Shown in pieces: positions 1 to 6,594 of a stretch of DNA of 64,000 bases; the stretch's first letter is position 1, and each line of letters opens with the position of its first letter. This DNA is from Acididesulfobacillus acetoxydans. GTDB taxonomy: Bacteria > Bacillota > Desulfitobacteriia > Desulfitobacteriales > Desulfitobacteriaceae. A model generated the notes under the pieces. The model ran no database searches. It saw nothing but the letters and a program-made list of their open reading frames with translations, and was not told where the DNA came from. The DNA lies in NCBI RefSeq assembly GCF_900016645.1, contig NZ_CDGJ01000005.1. One strand, given 5' to 3'. The translations under genes and the position numbers were made by a program.

Positions 1-192
1 TCCAACCTAGAACGGGAATGCCTCTCAAAACATGAATTTGGCAGTTACGCCGAAGCGTATGAGGTAATCGTTAACTATCTTGACTTCTACAACAAACGCC
101 GTTATCACGACAGCCTTTACGACCTGTCGCCTGAAGAATTCCAAGAAAAGCTCAGCAAAGGAGAAATCAAACGCTTTGTGGTGAAAGTTTAA
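1..192 (+). CDS. IS3-family transposase, C-terminal fragment (integrase core, OrfB)
   Basis: Reading frame 1 is open from the window edge to a TAA at 190-192 and gives 63 residues. The segment YNKRRYHDSL followed by LSPEEFQEK is the hallmark end of the rve (DDE) catalytic domain of IS3/IS150-group transposases, where the last acidic residue and the motif Y-N-x-x-R-x-H-x-x-L-x-x-x-S-P-x-x-F occur. The protein would cut and rejoin the IS ends. The 5' part, including the OrfA frame and the programmed frameshift, is outside the window, so intactness cannot be judged. Confidence 0.85.
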   Translation, partial: SNLERECLSKHEFGSYAEAYEVIVNYLDFYNKRRYHDSLYDLSPEEFQEKLSKGEIKRFVVKV

Positions 193-214
193 GTGTGCTG
201 ATGTGCAGCAGAGG

Positions 215-366
215 GCAGATTCCATCTGCGGATAAACCCTTGACAACCGCTTGACTGCGCACAACGGCTGGAGGACTTCAATGTCAAGGGCGGGCGTAAG
301 CCCGGCAAAGCGGACCCTTTACATTGAGAGGCCGGAAGTTGTAAACTCGGCCAAGCGGTTGTCAAG
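215..366 (+). other. Strongly structured segment downstream of the IS3 transposase (nested inverted repeats)
   Basis: Perfect 15-bp arms CTTGACAACCGCTTG (239-253) and CAAGCGGTTGTCAAG (352-366) enclose an inner near-perfect 11-bp stem (AATGTCAAGGG / CCCTTTACATT), and inside that a CGGGC-GTAA-GCCCG hairpin with a GNRA-type tetraloop. A separate GCAGAT-TCC-ATCTGC hairpin sits at 215-229. The nesting and the GNRA loop suggest a folded RNA rather than a simple terminator, but it could also be an IS end structure or a read-through block. No known RNA family is recognised. Confidence 0.5.
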
Positions 367-396
367 TGAGCTTATGCTAAGCCTTCTTGGACAAAA

Positions 397-594
397 TCAT
401 AAAACTATGAAATCACGAGAATAAGGGAGTAAGGCTCTAAAATTAGGGGGTTGCCCCGTCAAGAAGCCCTTTAGGGACTTTTCTGCAGCTTGTTGCGCAT
501 GAAAACAGGCCATGTTGTATTTGTTCTCTCTAAGAAGAATTTCACCACCATCTAGGTCATCCAGTGCGAATTCCAGCCAGTTGTTAGTGGACAC
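397..594 (-). pseudogene. HEPN-domain toxin, truncated at C-terminus
   Basis: The first 45 residues (LEFALDDLDGGEILL, then ACFHAQQAAEKSLKGFL) match the first helices of HEPN-domain proteins, whose ACFHAQQAAEK segment is diagnostic. HEPN proteins are usually 110-140 residues; this frame stops after 65, and the tail after about residue 46 no longer looks like HEPN. The catalytic RxxxxH/Y motif of the family lies in the missing part, so RNase activity is probably lost. The start overlaps the end of the MNT gene by 11 bp, the usual arrangement of MNT-HEPN modules. The break coincides with the end of the neighbouring IS3 element, which probably caused it. Confidence 0.7.
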
Positions 595-907
595 TGTAGA
601 TCACCTTCCCTTTTTCTAGTACTTCTTTTTCAAAAAACAATCGACCTTTTATTACTTCAAATTCATCCGGGGTATAAACTAGAATATCGGTTCCAACGTT
701 AGGCATGGTCAAGAGGACAACTTCTTCAAGCCTTTCATAAAAGTTTTTATCCGACTCTTTCACAACGATGAGGTCGATATCGCTAAAAGCGTGAACGTGG
801 CCGTTCACTAGTGAACCGAAGAGAATTATCTTTTCGGGATGGTAGCTGTTAACGAGAACATCCAAGATACGAGATAGCTCCTGGTTCAGTTCCTCAAGTC
901 TGTTCAA
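584..907 (-). CDS. MNT-type minimal nucleotidyltransferase (antitoxin of an MNT/HEPN pair)
   Basis: A 107-residue protein with the nucleotidyltransferase signature ILFGSLVNGHVHAFSDIDLIVV (GS motif, then D-x-D) at about residues 28-50. MntA-like antitoxins add AMP to a tyrosine of the HEPN toxin and so block its RNase activity; this role is known for the family and inferred here from the adjacent, overlapping HEPN gene. The MNT gene is first in the two-gene operon and appears intact, while its partner is broken, so the module is probably a relic. It lies just outside the tRNA-Ala element. Confidence 0.8.
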   Translation of the reverse strand: MNRLEELNQELSRILDVLVNSYHPEKIILFGSLVNGHVHAFSDIDLIVVKESDKNFYERLEEVVLLTMPNVGTDILVYTPDEFEVIKGRLFFEKEVLEKGKVIYSVH

Positions 908-1320
908 AAGTAGTCACTCCTTCCCGCATGGGACATTTGCTTGACTATTTCCCCCTCGCATGGATGGGGAAATTTTTGGGACTATGTTTCGCCCCCCCTA
1001 TCCCCTTTTCCCGAACCCCTCCAGGACAATTTCTCCACAGCTCGTGCCTTTTCCTTCTCAGTCGGCTTCGTGTATACCTTATGACAAGCTTGTCACAAAA
1101 TCTATTATGGTAAGCAAGTCATTATGGAAAGCAAAGATCAAAACACGTTGACTCTGTAGGATTTACCGTTGCCTTTCTTGTCATAACAATCGATACTTTT
1201 AGCAGATATCCCTCGTGCAGGGGAAGACAAGAGAAACGCTGTCAATGCCTCTACCTATGGATGTTGGTTGGGCTCCATTGTGGCGAATGCCTGCTTCACC
1301 AGCACCAGATAAAATAAATA
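908..1320. other. Intergenic region between MNT gene and the left attachment repeat
   Basis: About 410 bp without a supportable gene. Short frames on the plus strand (928-1151) lack ribosome sites and protein-like composition. The promoter of the MNT/HEPN operon should lie at the left edge, but I see no clear -35/-10 pair. Nothing else is recognised. Confidence 0.5.
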
Positions 1321-1413
1321 GAAGCGGGCTTTCTTCAAACCCGCTTCCCATAAGGGCTATTTGGTGGAGGTAAGCGGGATCGAACCGCTGGCCTCTAGAG
1401 TGCGATTCTAGCG
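1321..1413. repeat. Left attachment site (att direct repeat, 93 bp)
   Basis: Identical base for base to 17380-17472. It contains the tRNA-Ala transcription terminator hairpin and the 3' part of the tRNA up to the anticodon stem-loop, then diverges: here the sequence continues TGTTTGG instead of the rest of the tRNA. It is therefore the duplicated copy and not a tRNA gene. Confidence 0.93.
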
Positions 1414-1513
1414 TGTTTGGTTTCTTCTATTCTCGTATAAACCCTGCAAGCCTTGTGTAGTAAGGGTTCTAGGTTCCCTAGAATGATTCTATTTTCCTTC
1501 TTTTACCGTCTAG

Positions 1514-1555
1514 TTGTGGTCATTTTCATCCCAATTGTGGTCAAAATTGTGGTCA
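1514..1555. repeat. Integrase arm-type repeats, left end
   Basis: Three copies of TTGTGGTCA at 1514-1522, 1535-1543 and 1547-1555, the last two spaced 12 bp apart. The same motif occurs inside the right end (17334-17342 and a variant at 17347-17355). Short direct repeats at both ends next to the core are the expected arm sites for the N-terminal domain of a tyrosine integrase. Confidence 0.65.
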
Positions 1556-1594
1556 ACCTCCTTCAGGTAGAGGCCAAGTTTGCATGGGTAGAGG

Positions 1595-2767
1595 CTACTC
1601 GTTTATGAGGCTCGCCAACTTGTCAACGGCCCGCTTTTTATCCTCCAGTGTGGAATGAACGTAAGTTCCCAGCGTCGTCCGAATGTCTGCGTGTCCCAGT
1701 AATTCCTGCAAGTTTTTCGGGTTCTCCCTGGCCTGCGCAAGCATCGTTCCGAAGGTGTGCCTCAGAGTGTGAACTCGAATATCGTTACGCAGTTCCGCTT
1801 TTTCCAGAATTATTTTCAATTTTCGCAAGAACCACCGCGGGTCTACGGGCTTCCCATACCCGTTATCGAAAATATAACTATCTTCCGAGTGTTTTTGCCC
1901 CAACGCCAATTTCTGCTCAATCTGAGCGGCCCTGTGCGCCTTTAGGAGGGAGACAATTTCATTCGGCAATGGGATGTCCCGCACTCCAGCCTTGGTCTTA
2001 GGGGGTGACTCCACGATTTGAGTGCCCTTTCCTCCCGGCTTGCCAATTCGACCAATTGAGCGTTCAACATGAAGAACTCCGTCATTAAGGTTAGCATTTT
2101 TCCACCGCAAGGCTAGCAACTCGCCTTTTCTCAACCCTGTGTGCAAGTCAAGGACAAACATTGGATAGAAGGGATCGCCCTTGGCGGCCTTTAGAAATTT
2201 CTGTAACTCTTCTTGGTTAAACGGCTTTACCTCCCTAGCCTCCACCCTAGGCCTCTTGATCTGCTTTGAACTATCCGGGTTGTAAAGAATATGCTTTTCC
2301 TCTACCGCGTAGTCAAGGCAGCCACGAATGAGCAAATGCATCAAATTGATTGCGCTGCCGGATAGCCTTCCGGTTTTTTTATTGTAAAAATCCTGCAGCG
2401 TGTCAGTGTTCAATTTTTGAAGCTCAATACCCCCTAGCTCGGGCTTAATGTGGTTTTTGACATGTGAATGATAAAGCGAGTAAGTAGATTCCCTGATATT
2501 GGGTTTTACGTATCGATCAAGCCAAGCGGATAGGTAGTCCCCAAACAAAACTTTCTTGGGTTCCACATAAGTTCCCGTCCGCGTGGCCGTCAGATATTCG
2601 TCTCGCTTCGCCCTAGCCTCTGCCTGCGAGTGTCCGTAGAAGGTTTTGAATTTTTGTTTTCCTGTAAGGGGGTCGATCTCTGTTGGCACCCTTGCTTCCC
2701 AGCGTCCATCTGACCGCTCACGCAACATGCCTTCGCCGTTGGCTCTTTTCCTTGATTTCTTACTCAT
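1595..2767 (-). CDS. int: Tyrosine integrase of the tRNA-Ala element
   Basis: A 390-residue phage/ICE-type tyrosine recombinase. An N-terminal arm-binding domain (GEGMLRERSDGRWEARV, residues 10-60) is followed by a core-binding helical domain (about 60-170) and a catalytic domain with the expected residues: Arg in TGLRKGELLALRW, the HTLRHTFGTML box and the GHADIRTTLGTYVH segment holding the nucleophilic Tyr. It catalyses insertion and excision between the 93-bp att sites. It lies about 180 bp from the left repeat and its arm sites lie between the two, the usual layout. All catalytic residues are present, so it appears functional. Confidence 0.95.
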   Translation of the reverse strand: MSKKSRKRANGEGMLRERSDGRWEARVPTEIDPLTGKQKFKTFYGHSQAEARAKRDEYLTATRTGTYVEPKKVLFGDYLSAWLDRYVKPNIRESTYSLYHSHVKNHIKPELGGIELQKLNTDTLQDFYNKKTGRLSGSAINLMHLLIRGCLDYAVEEKHILYNPDSSKQIKRPRVEAREVKPFNQEELQKFLKAAKGDPFYPMFVLDLHTGLRKGELLALRWKNANLNDGVLHVERSIGRIGKPGGKGTQIVESPPKTKAGVRDIPLPNEIVSLLKAHRAAQIEQKLALGQKHSEDSYIFDNGYGKPVDPRWFLRKLKIILEKAELRNDIRVHTLRHTFGTMLAQARENPKNLQELLGHADIRTTLGTYVHSTLEDKKRAVDKLASLINE

Positions 2768-2809
2768 GGCTTACCCCTTTCCCGTCCTCCACAATGCCCC
2801 ACAAGGCCC

Positions 2810-3031
2810 CTAGTGACTATCAGGGGCCTCATCAGGAATGTACTCCAATAGATCCCCCGGCTGACAGTCAAGCGTTTTGCAGATCTCGTTCAGGTGGTCA
2901 ACCTCCAGTCGTTGAGTCGTTTCGTGATAGAGCTTTGAAACCGTACCAGGCCGAATGCCCGTTTTCATGGTCAAGGCTCTTTGTGTCATCTTGTGTTTGC
3001 CCAATAAGTCAGACAGCTTAATCTTAATCAA
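2810..3031 (-). CDS. XRE-family helix-turn-helix repressor
   Basis: A 73-residue Cro/C1-type protein. The HTH covers about residues 8-60 (TQRALTMKTGIRPGTVSKLYHE), followed by the C-terminal segment LNEICKTLDCQPGDLLEY typical of small YozG-like regulators. I chose a TTG start at 3031 because GGAGGTG lies 5 bp before it; an upstream ATG would swallow this ribosome site. It is transcribed toward the integrase, and a divergent promoter serves the 3268 gene. It is the likely lysogeny-type switch of the element, though its operator is unproven. Confidence 0.85.
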   Translation of the reverse strand: MIKIKLSDLLGKHKMTQRALTMKTGIRPGTVSKLYHETTQRLEVDHLNEICKTLDCQPGDLLEYIPDEAPDSH

Positions 3032-3053
3032 GTGAACACCTCCTTCTCTTGTT

Positions 3054-3083
3054 ATTATACCATACATGAAATTTATTATGCAA
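3054..3083 (-). promoter_or_regulatory. Promoter of the XRE repressor
   Basis: On the minus strand TTGCAT (3078-3083), an 18-bp spacer and a perfect TATAAT (3054-3059) lie about 25 bp before the TTG start. It is back to back with the rightward promoter at 3090. Confidence 0.6.
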
Positions 3084-3089
3084 ATACTC

Positions 3090-3118
3090 TTGATATGGCA
3101 CCTCTAAAGTATTATACT
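3090..3118 (+). promoter_or_regulatory. Rightward promoter toward the 3268 gene
   Basis: TTGATA (3090-3095), a 17-bp spacer and TATACT (3113-3118). Its -35 is seven bases from the -35 of the repressor promoter, so a repressor bound between them could switch both directions. The untranslated leader to the gene start would be about 140 nt. Confidence 0.6.
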
Positions 3119-3267
3119 CGAAAGCAAGCAAGATTAGACAACTTATTTTAAAACACACCAGGATTAGTTATTTATTCCTAATTTTCACTAACCGGCTCAA
3201 GTTTGAGCGAGTTCTCCGATTTGAAATCGGGAAACCTTGCGAAACAGAAAACAAAGGAGGAAATCAC

Positions 3268-3591
3268 ATGAACGCTGCATCGGAACTTAAAGACACTTCA
3301 AGGGGCTTTCTCCCGGATCTTGGTGCTCCAATGGAAGCCGTCGTTACACAGTTTGTCAACGAAAGAGCGGGTGAAATTGCCGGTCGCGAGGCAACGAAAG
3401 ATCCTAAATTTCGTGAGGTTCAGGCCAGGACCTCAGAGCTCTCGAAGAAGGTGCTATCCGCTGTAGGCAAGGAATTATACTTTGAATTTGAAAAATCCTC
3501 CGCCTACGAAAGGGTGCTGCTTGAAAACCACGTTTACAGGCAAGGCTTCATGGACGGTATGAAGTTCGTCATGGCAATGTCAGCCGAGTAA
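3268..3591 (+). CDS. Small helical protein of the element's rightward operon (unknown function)
   Basis: A 107-residue protein with a strong ribosome site (AAAGGAGG, 7 bp before the ATG). Predicted mostly alpha-helical and charged. The C-terminal segment HVYRQGFMDGMKFVMAMSAE is reminiscent of small Firmicute proteins of the DUF6809 type (Y-x-x-G-F-x-x-G), but the match is weak. It is the only plus-strand gene in the left half of the element and is divergent from the repressor, the position where phages and ICEs often keep an excisionase, antirepressor or other early regulator. A terminator follows at 3611. Confidence 0.7.
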   Translation: MNAASELKDTSRGFLPDLGAPMEAVVTQFVNERAGEIAGREATKDPKFREVQARTSELSKKVLSAVGKELYFEFEKSSAYERVLLENHVYRQGFMDGMKFVMAMSAE

Positions 3592-3610
3592 CACCTTGCG
3601 GAACGGAAAG

Positions 3611-3634
3611 GCCGGGGATAGCCCCCGGTCTTTT
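3611..3634 (+). terminator. Terminator after the 3268 gene
   Basis: Hairpin GCCGGGG-ata-GCCCCCGG-type stem (core CCGGGG 3612-3617, CCCCGG 3623-3628) followed by TCTTTT, 20 bp after the stop codon. Confidence 0.7.
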
Positions 3635-4174
3635 GCTAATGTCAACAATACTGACGGCAGTTTCCTTGCGGAAAGGACTCAGGAAATTCTCCGACAAATC
3701 CGACCTGCCAACTGGGTTTTACTCAAAAATGAGTAAAAGTCTTCGCTCCGTTGCCTTAAGGGGACAGCAGTTGCGTATACCCCGTTGGGATTTCACAAGG
3801 TTTTTTTTCGGATTCATCAGGGGGCATGACAGAATTGACACTATTGACAGAATCACCCCCACTCTCCAATTGTGTCAATTTAGTCAATTGTGTCATGAGC
3901 CACAAGGGGGTAACTGTTGCGTACACCCCCCTAAGTCAAACTTAGCCAGCCCCTTTCAGTTATCCTCGACAGTGATGACGTAAGCCTGGATTACGTCACA
4001 CTAATTTGACACGTGGGGTGAACTCGGGTTTGTGGATGTGACATCCATAAACTCAACCCTCTAGGAGCCTTCAGGAGCGTCTGCCGCTCCTTGACAGGGC
4101 AACTATAGGGGAAACCGCTTTGCGTGGCTCTACGGTGCTCGTAGTGCCCTTAGAGGACATACTATCTGCCAGCA
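3635..4174. other. Repeat-containing non-coding region (possible control or origin region)
   Basis: About 540 bp without a convincing gene. Two direct repeats are visible: GTTGCGTAYACCCC at 3770-3783 and 3916-3929, and CAATTGTGTCA at 3867-3877 and 3885-3895 (18-bp spacing). A perfect interrupted palindrome TGACGTAA-N7-TTACGTCA lies at 3976-3998. The pattern fits protein-binding sites for replication or regulation, but which protein binds is unknown. A plus-strand frame at 3633-3983 lacks a ribosome site and I do not call it. Confidence 0.5.
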
Positions 4175-4795
4175 TCAAGTCAACACCTCCAAGCAGTCTT
4201 GAGCCGTGACTGTGGCGGACACGTTCACCTCAACTCGCCGCTCAGGAGTTGCGCTTTTTGCGAAGGAGTAGTGGGGTTCACCCTTGCGCCACCTCCGGAA
4301 TATCTTGGCTGCCTCCTCCCGCTCAATCGTTTTCCACAAGCGCTTGCCCGGCCTGTAGCGCAGGACATAAGTCTTGTCGGGGTAAAGGTGGACCTCCAAG
4401 AGCTTGCTATCGCTAGCAACGGTTAGAATAGCGGCTTCTGCCCGCAGTTTGTCATCCACTCCCTCAAAGGTGGAAATGTGAACTGGCTCAAAGCTGAGCT
4501 CTTGACCCCCTAATTCAAGGATTCGCTCTCTAAGCCGTCTGTTTTCCTCTGTGAGCCTGCTAACCGTTAGCATAAGCTCTTCTATCGTTGGCTTGGGTTC
4601 AGGCTCAGGAAAGGGCAATTCCTTGCCTATGTGAGCGGAGTTCATCTTGCCTCCGGCACGCCAGAAGGCCTGCCAATACTGATTTCCTTGAGGGGTCTCC
4701 TTTAAGCAAAAGATTGCATTCGGGGGGATGACCCGGCCCCTGTAGGAATAAGGTTCGCCAAGGTGGAATGTCCGAACTGTTTTCCACGCGCCCAT
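4175..4795 (-). CDS. Hypothetical protein with central coiled coil
   Basis: A 206-residue protein I do not recognise. The N-terminal 65 residues (GEPYSYRGRVIPPNAIFCL, YWQAFWRAGGK) look like a small beta fold; residues 70-95 (EELMLTVSRLTEENRRLRERIL) form a leucine-zipper-like coiled coil; the rest is mixed alpha/beta with a basic patch (RPGKRLWKTIEREEAAKIFRRWRKG) that could bind nucleic acid. The ATG has AAGGAGTG 7 bp upstream and a GCTAACAGATAGC palindrome just before it. It follows the sigma-factor gene by 4 bp and is probably its operon partner; a regulator of the sigma factor is possible but unsupported. Confidence 0.65.
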   Translation of the reverse strand: MGAWKTVRTFHLGEPYSYRGRVIPPNAIFCLKETPQGNQYWQAFWRAGGKMNSAHIGKELPFPEPEPKPTIEELMLTVSRLTEENRRLRERILELGGQELSFEPVHISTFEGVDDKLRAEAAILTVASDSKLLEVHLYPDKTYVLRYRPGKRLWKTIEREEAAKIFRRWRKGEPHYSFAKSATPERRVEVNVSATVTAQDCLEVLT

Positions 4796-4799
4796 GAGA

Positions 4800-5582
4800 T
4801 CACTCCTTGCTATCTGTTAGCAGGAGTATACCACGCGGGTGAGACCGTTTCAATCGTTCCCGCTCAAGAACCGTGTCTTCTACGGCTGATGACCAAGAAC
4901 TCCCGAAGGCAGCGACCCCCTTATGCCGATAAAACCGCGTCTGGTCATCAATACGGCGTTCCCACAGAAGGCGGATCATGTAGTCATTACGGATCCTGCG
5001 CAGGGCTTCACGCGCCCTGGAACGCGCTTCCCTTACAGAGATCCGGTGTCGTTCCGCTATAGCCGGAAGGCTCAAGTTGAGTACATACCGCTCCTTGAAG
5101 ATTTCCCCGTTGAGCGGGCTCAATATCTTCACCCGGTCTAAGACAGTCCCAGCCTCTTCGCGCTGCGCCATCTTGTCAATCAGGTCATCATAAAGCCGCA
5201 ATGTGCTATCGTCCGGCAGCGAATCGGATAAAGTTAACTCATCGTCAGGCTTGAGCGGCTGATCCAGAGACACTGCGCCTGCAATGAGATCTCTTTTTCC
5301 GTGGCTTCGGATCCCAAGGACCTCCCTGGCCGCGTTTTTGAAGTGATTGGTCAGGTAGGTGGTAAATGAAAAGCCGGAGGTGGGATCAAAGTCCGCAACC
5401 GCCTTCATCGTTGCGATAAAGCCGGCTTGTTCAAAATCACTGAGCTCCAGGAGAGAACTTCCGTCCCGTGGCAAACATCGAAAACTCAGCTTGACAATTA
5501 ACTTACGGACCTGCCCCCATAAGGTAGGGATGAGATCTTTCTCGGCCGCCTGGATTCGCTCAGCTAGTTCCTCGTTGGTCAT
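4800..5582 (-). CDS. Sigma-70-family RNA polymerase sigma factor of the mobile element
   Basis: A 260-residue protein with region 2 at about residues 45-85 (SLLELSDFEQAGFIATMKAVADFD, then GFSFTTYLTNHFKNAAR, the core-binding and -10-melting helices) and a region-4 type HTH near 150-200 (FKERYVLNLSLPAIAERHRISVREARSRAREALRRIR). It resembles Firmicute SigF/SigB-like group 3 factors or the late-gene sigma factors of some phages. I start it at 5582, where GGAGGG precedes the ATG by 9 bp. It probably directs polymerase to element promoters, perhaps late genes such as the tape-measure operon. Which promoters it reads cannot be told from the sequence. Confidence 0.85.
   Translation of the reverse strand: MTNEELAERIQAAEKDLIPTLWGQVRKLIVKLSFRCLPRDGSSLLELSDFEQAGFIATMKAVADFDPTSGFSFTTYLTNHFKNAAREVLGIRSHGKRDLIAGAVSLDQPLKPDDELTLSDSLPDDSTLRLYDDLIDKMAQREEAGTVLDRVKILSPLNGEIFKERYVLNLSLPAIAERHRISVREARSRAREALRRIRNDYMIRLLWERRIDDQTRFYRHKGVAAFGSSWSSAVEDTVLERERLKRSHPRGILLLTDSKE
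4809..4821. promoter_or_regulatory. 13-bp palindrome GCTATCTGTTAGC
   Basis: One of five related palindromes in the element (consensus GCTA-N5-TAGC). It lies 14 bp before the ATG of the 4795 gene, directly upstream of its ribosome site, and inside the 3' end of the sigma gene. Two more lie inside the 4175-4795 gene (4559-4571 and a 12-bp version at 4406-4417). Confidence 0.45.
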
Positions 5583-5586
5583 CCGG

Positions 5587-6039
5587 TCACTCCCTCCGCG
5601 TTTCAAGTGGTGATGCTCCCTTTATATCTGTATTCTCTGCTACGTGATCTCTGTAAGTAGTCTCTGGTATTGCTTTTCTGTTTTGTGTGGTTTGATTTTC
5701 TAAAACAGAATATCCATTTTCTAAAACAGAAAATGGGGAAACATCGGCCTTGTAGCCCTCTAACGTGGCTCCCTTTATATCTGGATAATTTCTGTCCGTA
5801 GGTTGTGGGGTAGTTTCTGTTATAGATTCGTTGATTTCGCAGTTTTCTTTTGTTGATTTCGCAAATTCGTTTTGTTGAAATTCAAATAACCGATGAATAA
5901 GGGCTTCGCGCACTGAGCCGACAACTGGGCTGAGCGGAATTCTCCGCTGAGTAAAGGCCAAAGTTGACCTTAAGCAATACCTAGGGTCACGCGGCAGGGA
6001 TGAAGAAATCAACGGATCCAAAATTGGGTTGGTCGACAA
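5587..6039 (-). CDS. Hypothetical protein, low-complexity, upstream of the sigma gene
   Basis: A 150-residue frame ending 5 bp before the sigma-factor start. Residues 1-55 (YCLRSTLAFTQRRIPLSP, VREALIHRLFEFQQ) look protein-like; the rest is polar and repetitive, with SVLEN twice and DIKGA twice. These reflect DNA repeats: TTTTCTAAAACAGAA at 5696-5710 and 5717-5731, and a 16-bp exact repeat GCTCCCTTTATATCTG at 5615-5630 and 5768-5783. The frame may therefore be partly a regulatory region rather than protein. No good ribosome site is visible. Function unknown, and its reality is uncertain. Confidence 0.4.
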   Translation of the reverse strand: MSTNPILDPLISSSLPRDPRYCLRSTLAFTQRRIPLSPVVGSVREALIHRLFEFQQNEFAKSTKENCEINESITETTPQPTDRNYPDIKGATLEGYKADVSPFSVLENGYSVLENQTTQNRKAIPETTYRDHVAENTDIKGASPLETRRE

Positions 6040-6052
6040 GGGGGGCCGGTAT

Positions 6053-6194
6053 GGGTGGTCTTTTTGCGGTCTTTTTTTTTGGTTCTTCTGTGGTTACTGA
6101 ATCCCCGAAGAGCCTGCCCCCCCCGCGGGCTGAGGGTGGTCTTTTTGTGGTCTTTTTTTTTTGCGTGGCCAGTGGTCTTTTTGTGGTCTTTTTG
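6053..6194. repeat. Iteron-like array of GGTCTTTTT repeats
   Basis: Three blocks each hold the doublet GTGGTCTTTTTGYGGTCTTT: 6054-6080, 6135-6162 and 6171-6194, so GGTCTTTTT occurs six times in 140 bp. On the minus strand the unit reads AAAAAGACCAC, just upstream of the 5587-6039 frame. Tandem AT-rich iterons next to primase/sigma genes suit a replication origin or a cooperative operator. A minus-strand frame through it (repeating KKDHKKTT) is only a by-product of the repeats. Confidence 0.6.
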
Positions 6195-6550
6195 CCGTGT
6201 CAAAAATGAAAAGTCAAAAATGGCATCAAACCCTTATGCAGCAACGCTTTCGAGGATCGGCCTAAACGCCAGTTTATAAGTAATGTTTTCGGGTCCTTGC
6301 TCAAGTAGACATTTGGGGGCACCCCCTTTAAGAGATCGAAGTAAGGGCTTTCGATAAAGAAATCTTGAGAACGGAATTCTCCGTTTTCCAAAAATTAGGG
6401 TTCGTCTCTTTAGAAAAATCTGTAAAAAAATTTTAGGATGTCAAAATTGATCGCGATATATCGGCAGGCAATGTTTGATAGGGGGAGGGGGTTTTACCCC
6501 GATCGGCATGTCGAAGGGGGAGGGGTACGGGGGTATGGTAGGCCATGAGC
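6195..6550. other. Non-coding region upstream of the iterons
   Basis: About 350 bp with no convincing gene. It has a near-palindrome AACGGAATTCTCCGTT at 6370-6385 (a partial copy of its core is at 5938-5948) and purine-rich tracts (GGGGGAGGGG twice, 6480-6523). Promoter for the 6039 gene expected here but not recognised. Confidence 0.4.
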
Positions 6551-6585
6551 ACAAAGAAAAGGCACCCTGTCTGTCAGAGTGCCTT
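6551..6585 (-). terminator. Terminator after the resolvase gene
   Basis: On the minus strand the stem AAGGCACTCTG / CAGGGTGCCTT (one mismatch, 5-nt loop) is followed by TTTTCTTTG, 10 bp after the resolvase stop. Confidence 0.8.
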
Positions 6586-6594
6586 CGCCATATT

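Larger units (their letters stand above)
1..404 (+). mobile_element. Right end of an IS3-family insertion sequence (partial)
   Basis: The window opens inside an IS3-type element: the transposase tail (to 192) is followed by about 200 bp of non-coding DNA. Near 387-400 the sequence TTGGACAAAATCAT resembles the terminal inverted repeat of IS3/IS150 elements (TTGTCCAA on the other strand). The left end lies outside the window, so the exact end and any target duplication cannot be checked; the right border is set at about 404 by inference. Its position against the truncated HEPN gene suggests insertion into that toxin gene. Confidence 0.6.

Noticed and set aside
1321..1413. A second tRNA gene at the left repeat
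   Set aside because: Only the 3' half of the tRNA is present; the 5' half (D arm and acceptor strand) is missing, so it is an att duplicate.
1648..2001. Rightward frames opposite the integrase gene
   Set aside because: They mirror the integrase coding strand, lack start signals and match no family; similar antisense frames opposite other genes were dismissed for the same reason.
3633..3983. Plus-strand frame of 116 codons in the repeat region
   Set aside because: No ribosome site, overlaps the terminator of the 3268 gene and the palindrome, and composition is not protein-like.
6009..6203. Minus-strand frame with repeated KKDHKKTT
   Set aside because: Its repeats are the GGTCTTTTT iterons translated; no start signal.
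6200..6391. Minus-strand frame of 63 codons
   Set aside because: TTG start without a ribosome site, no family likeness; better explained as control DNA.
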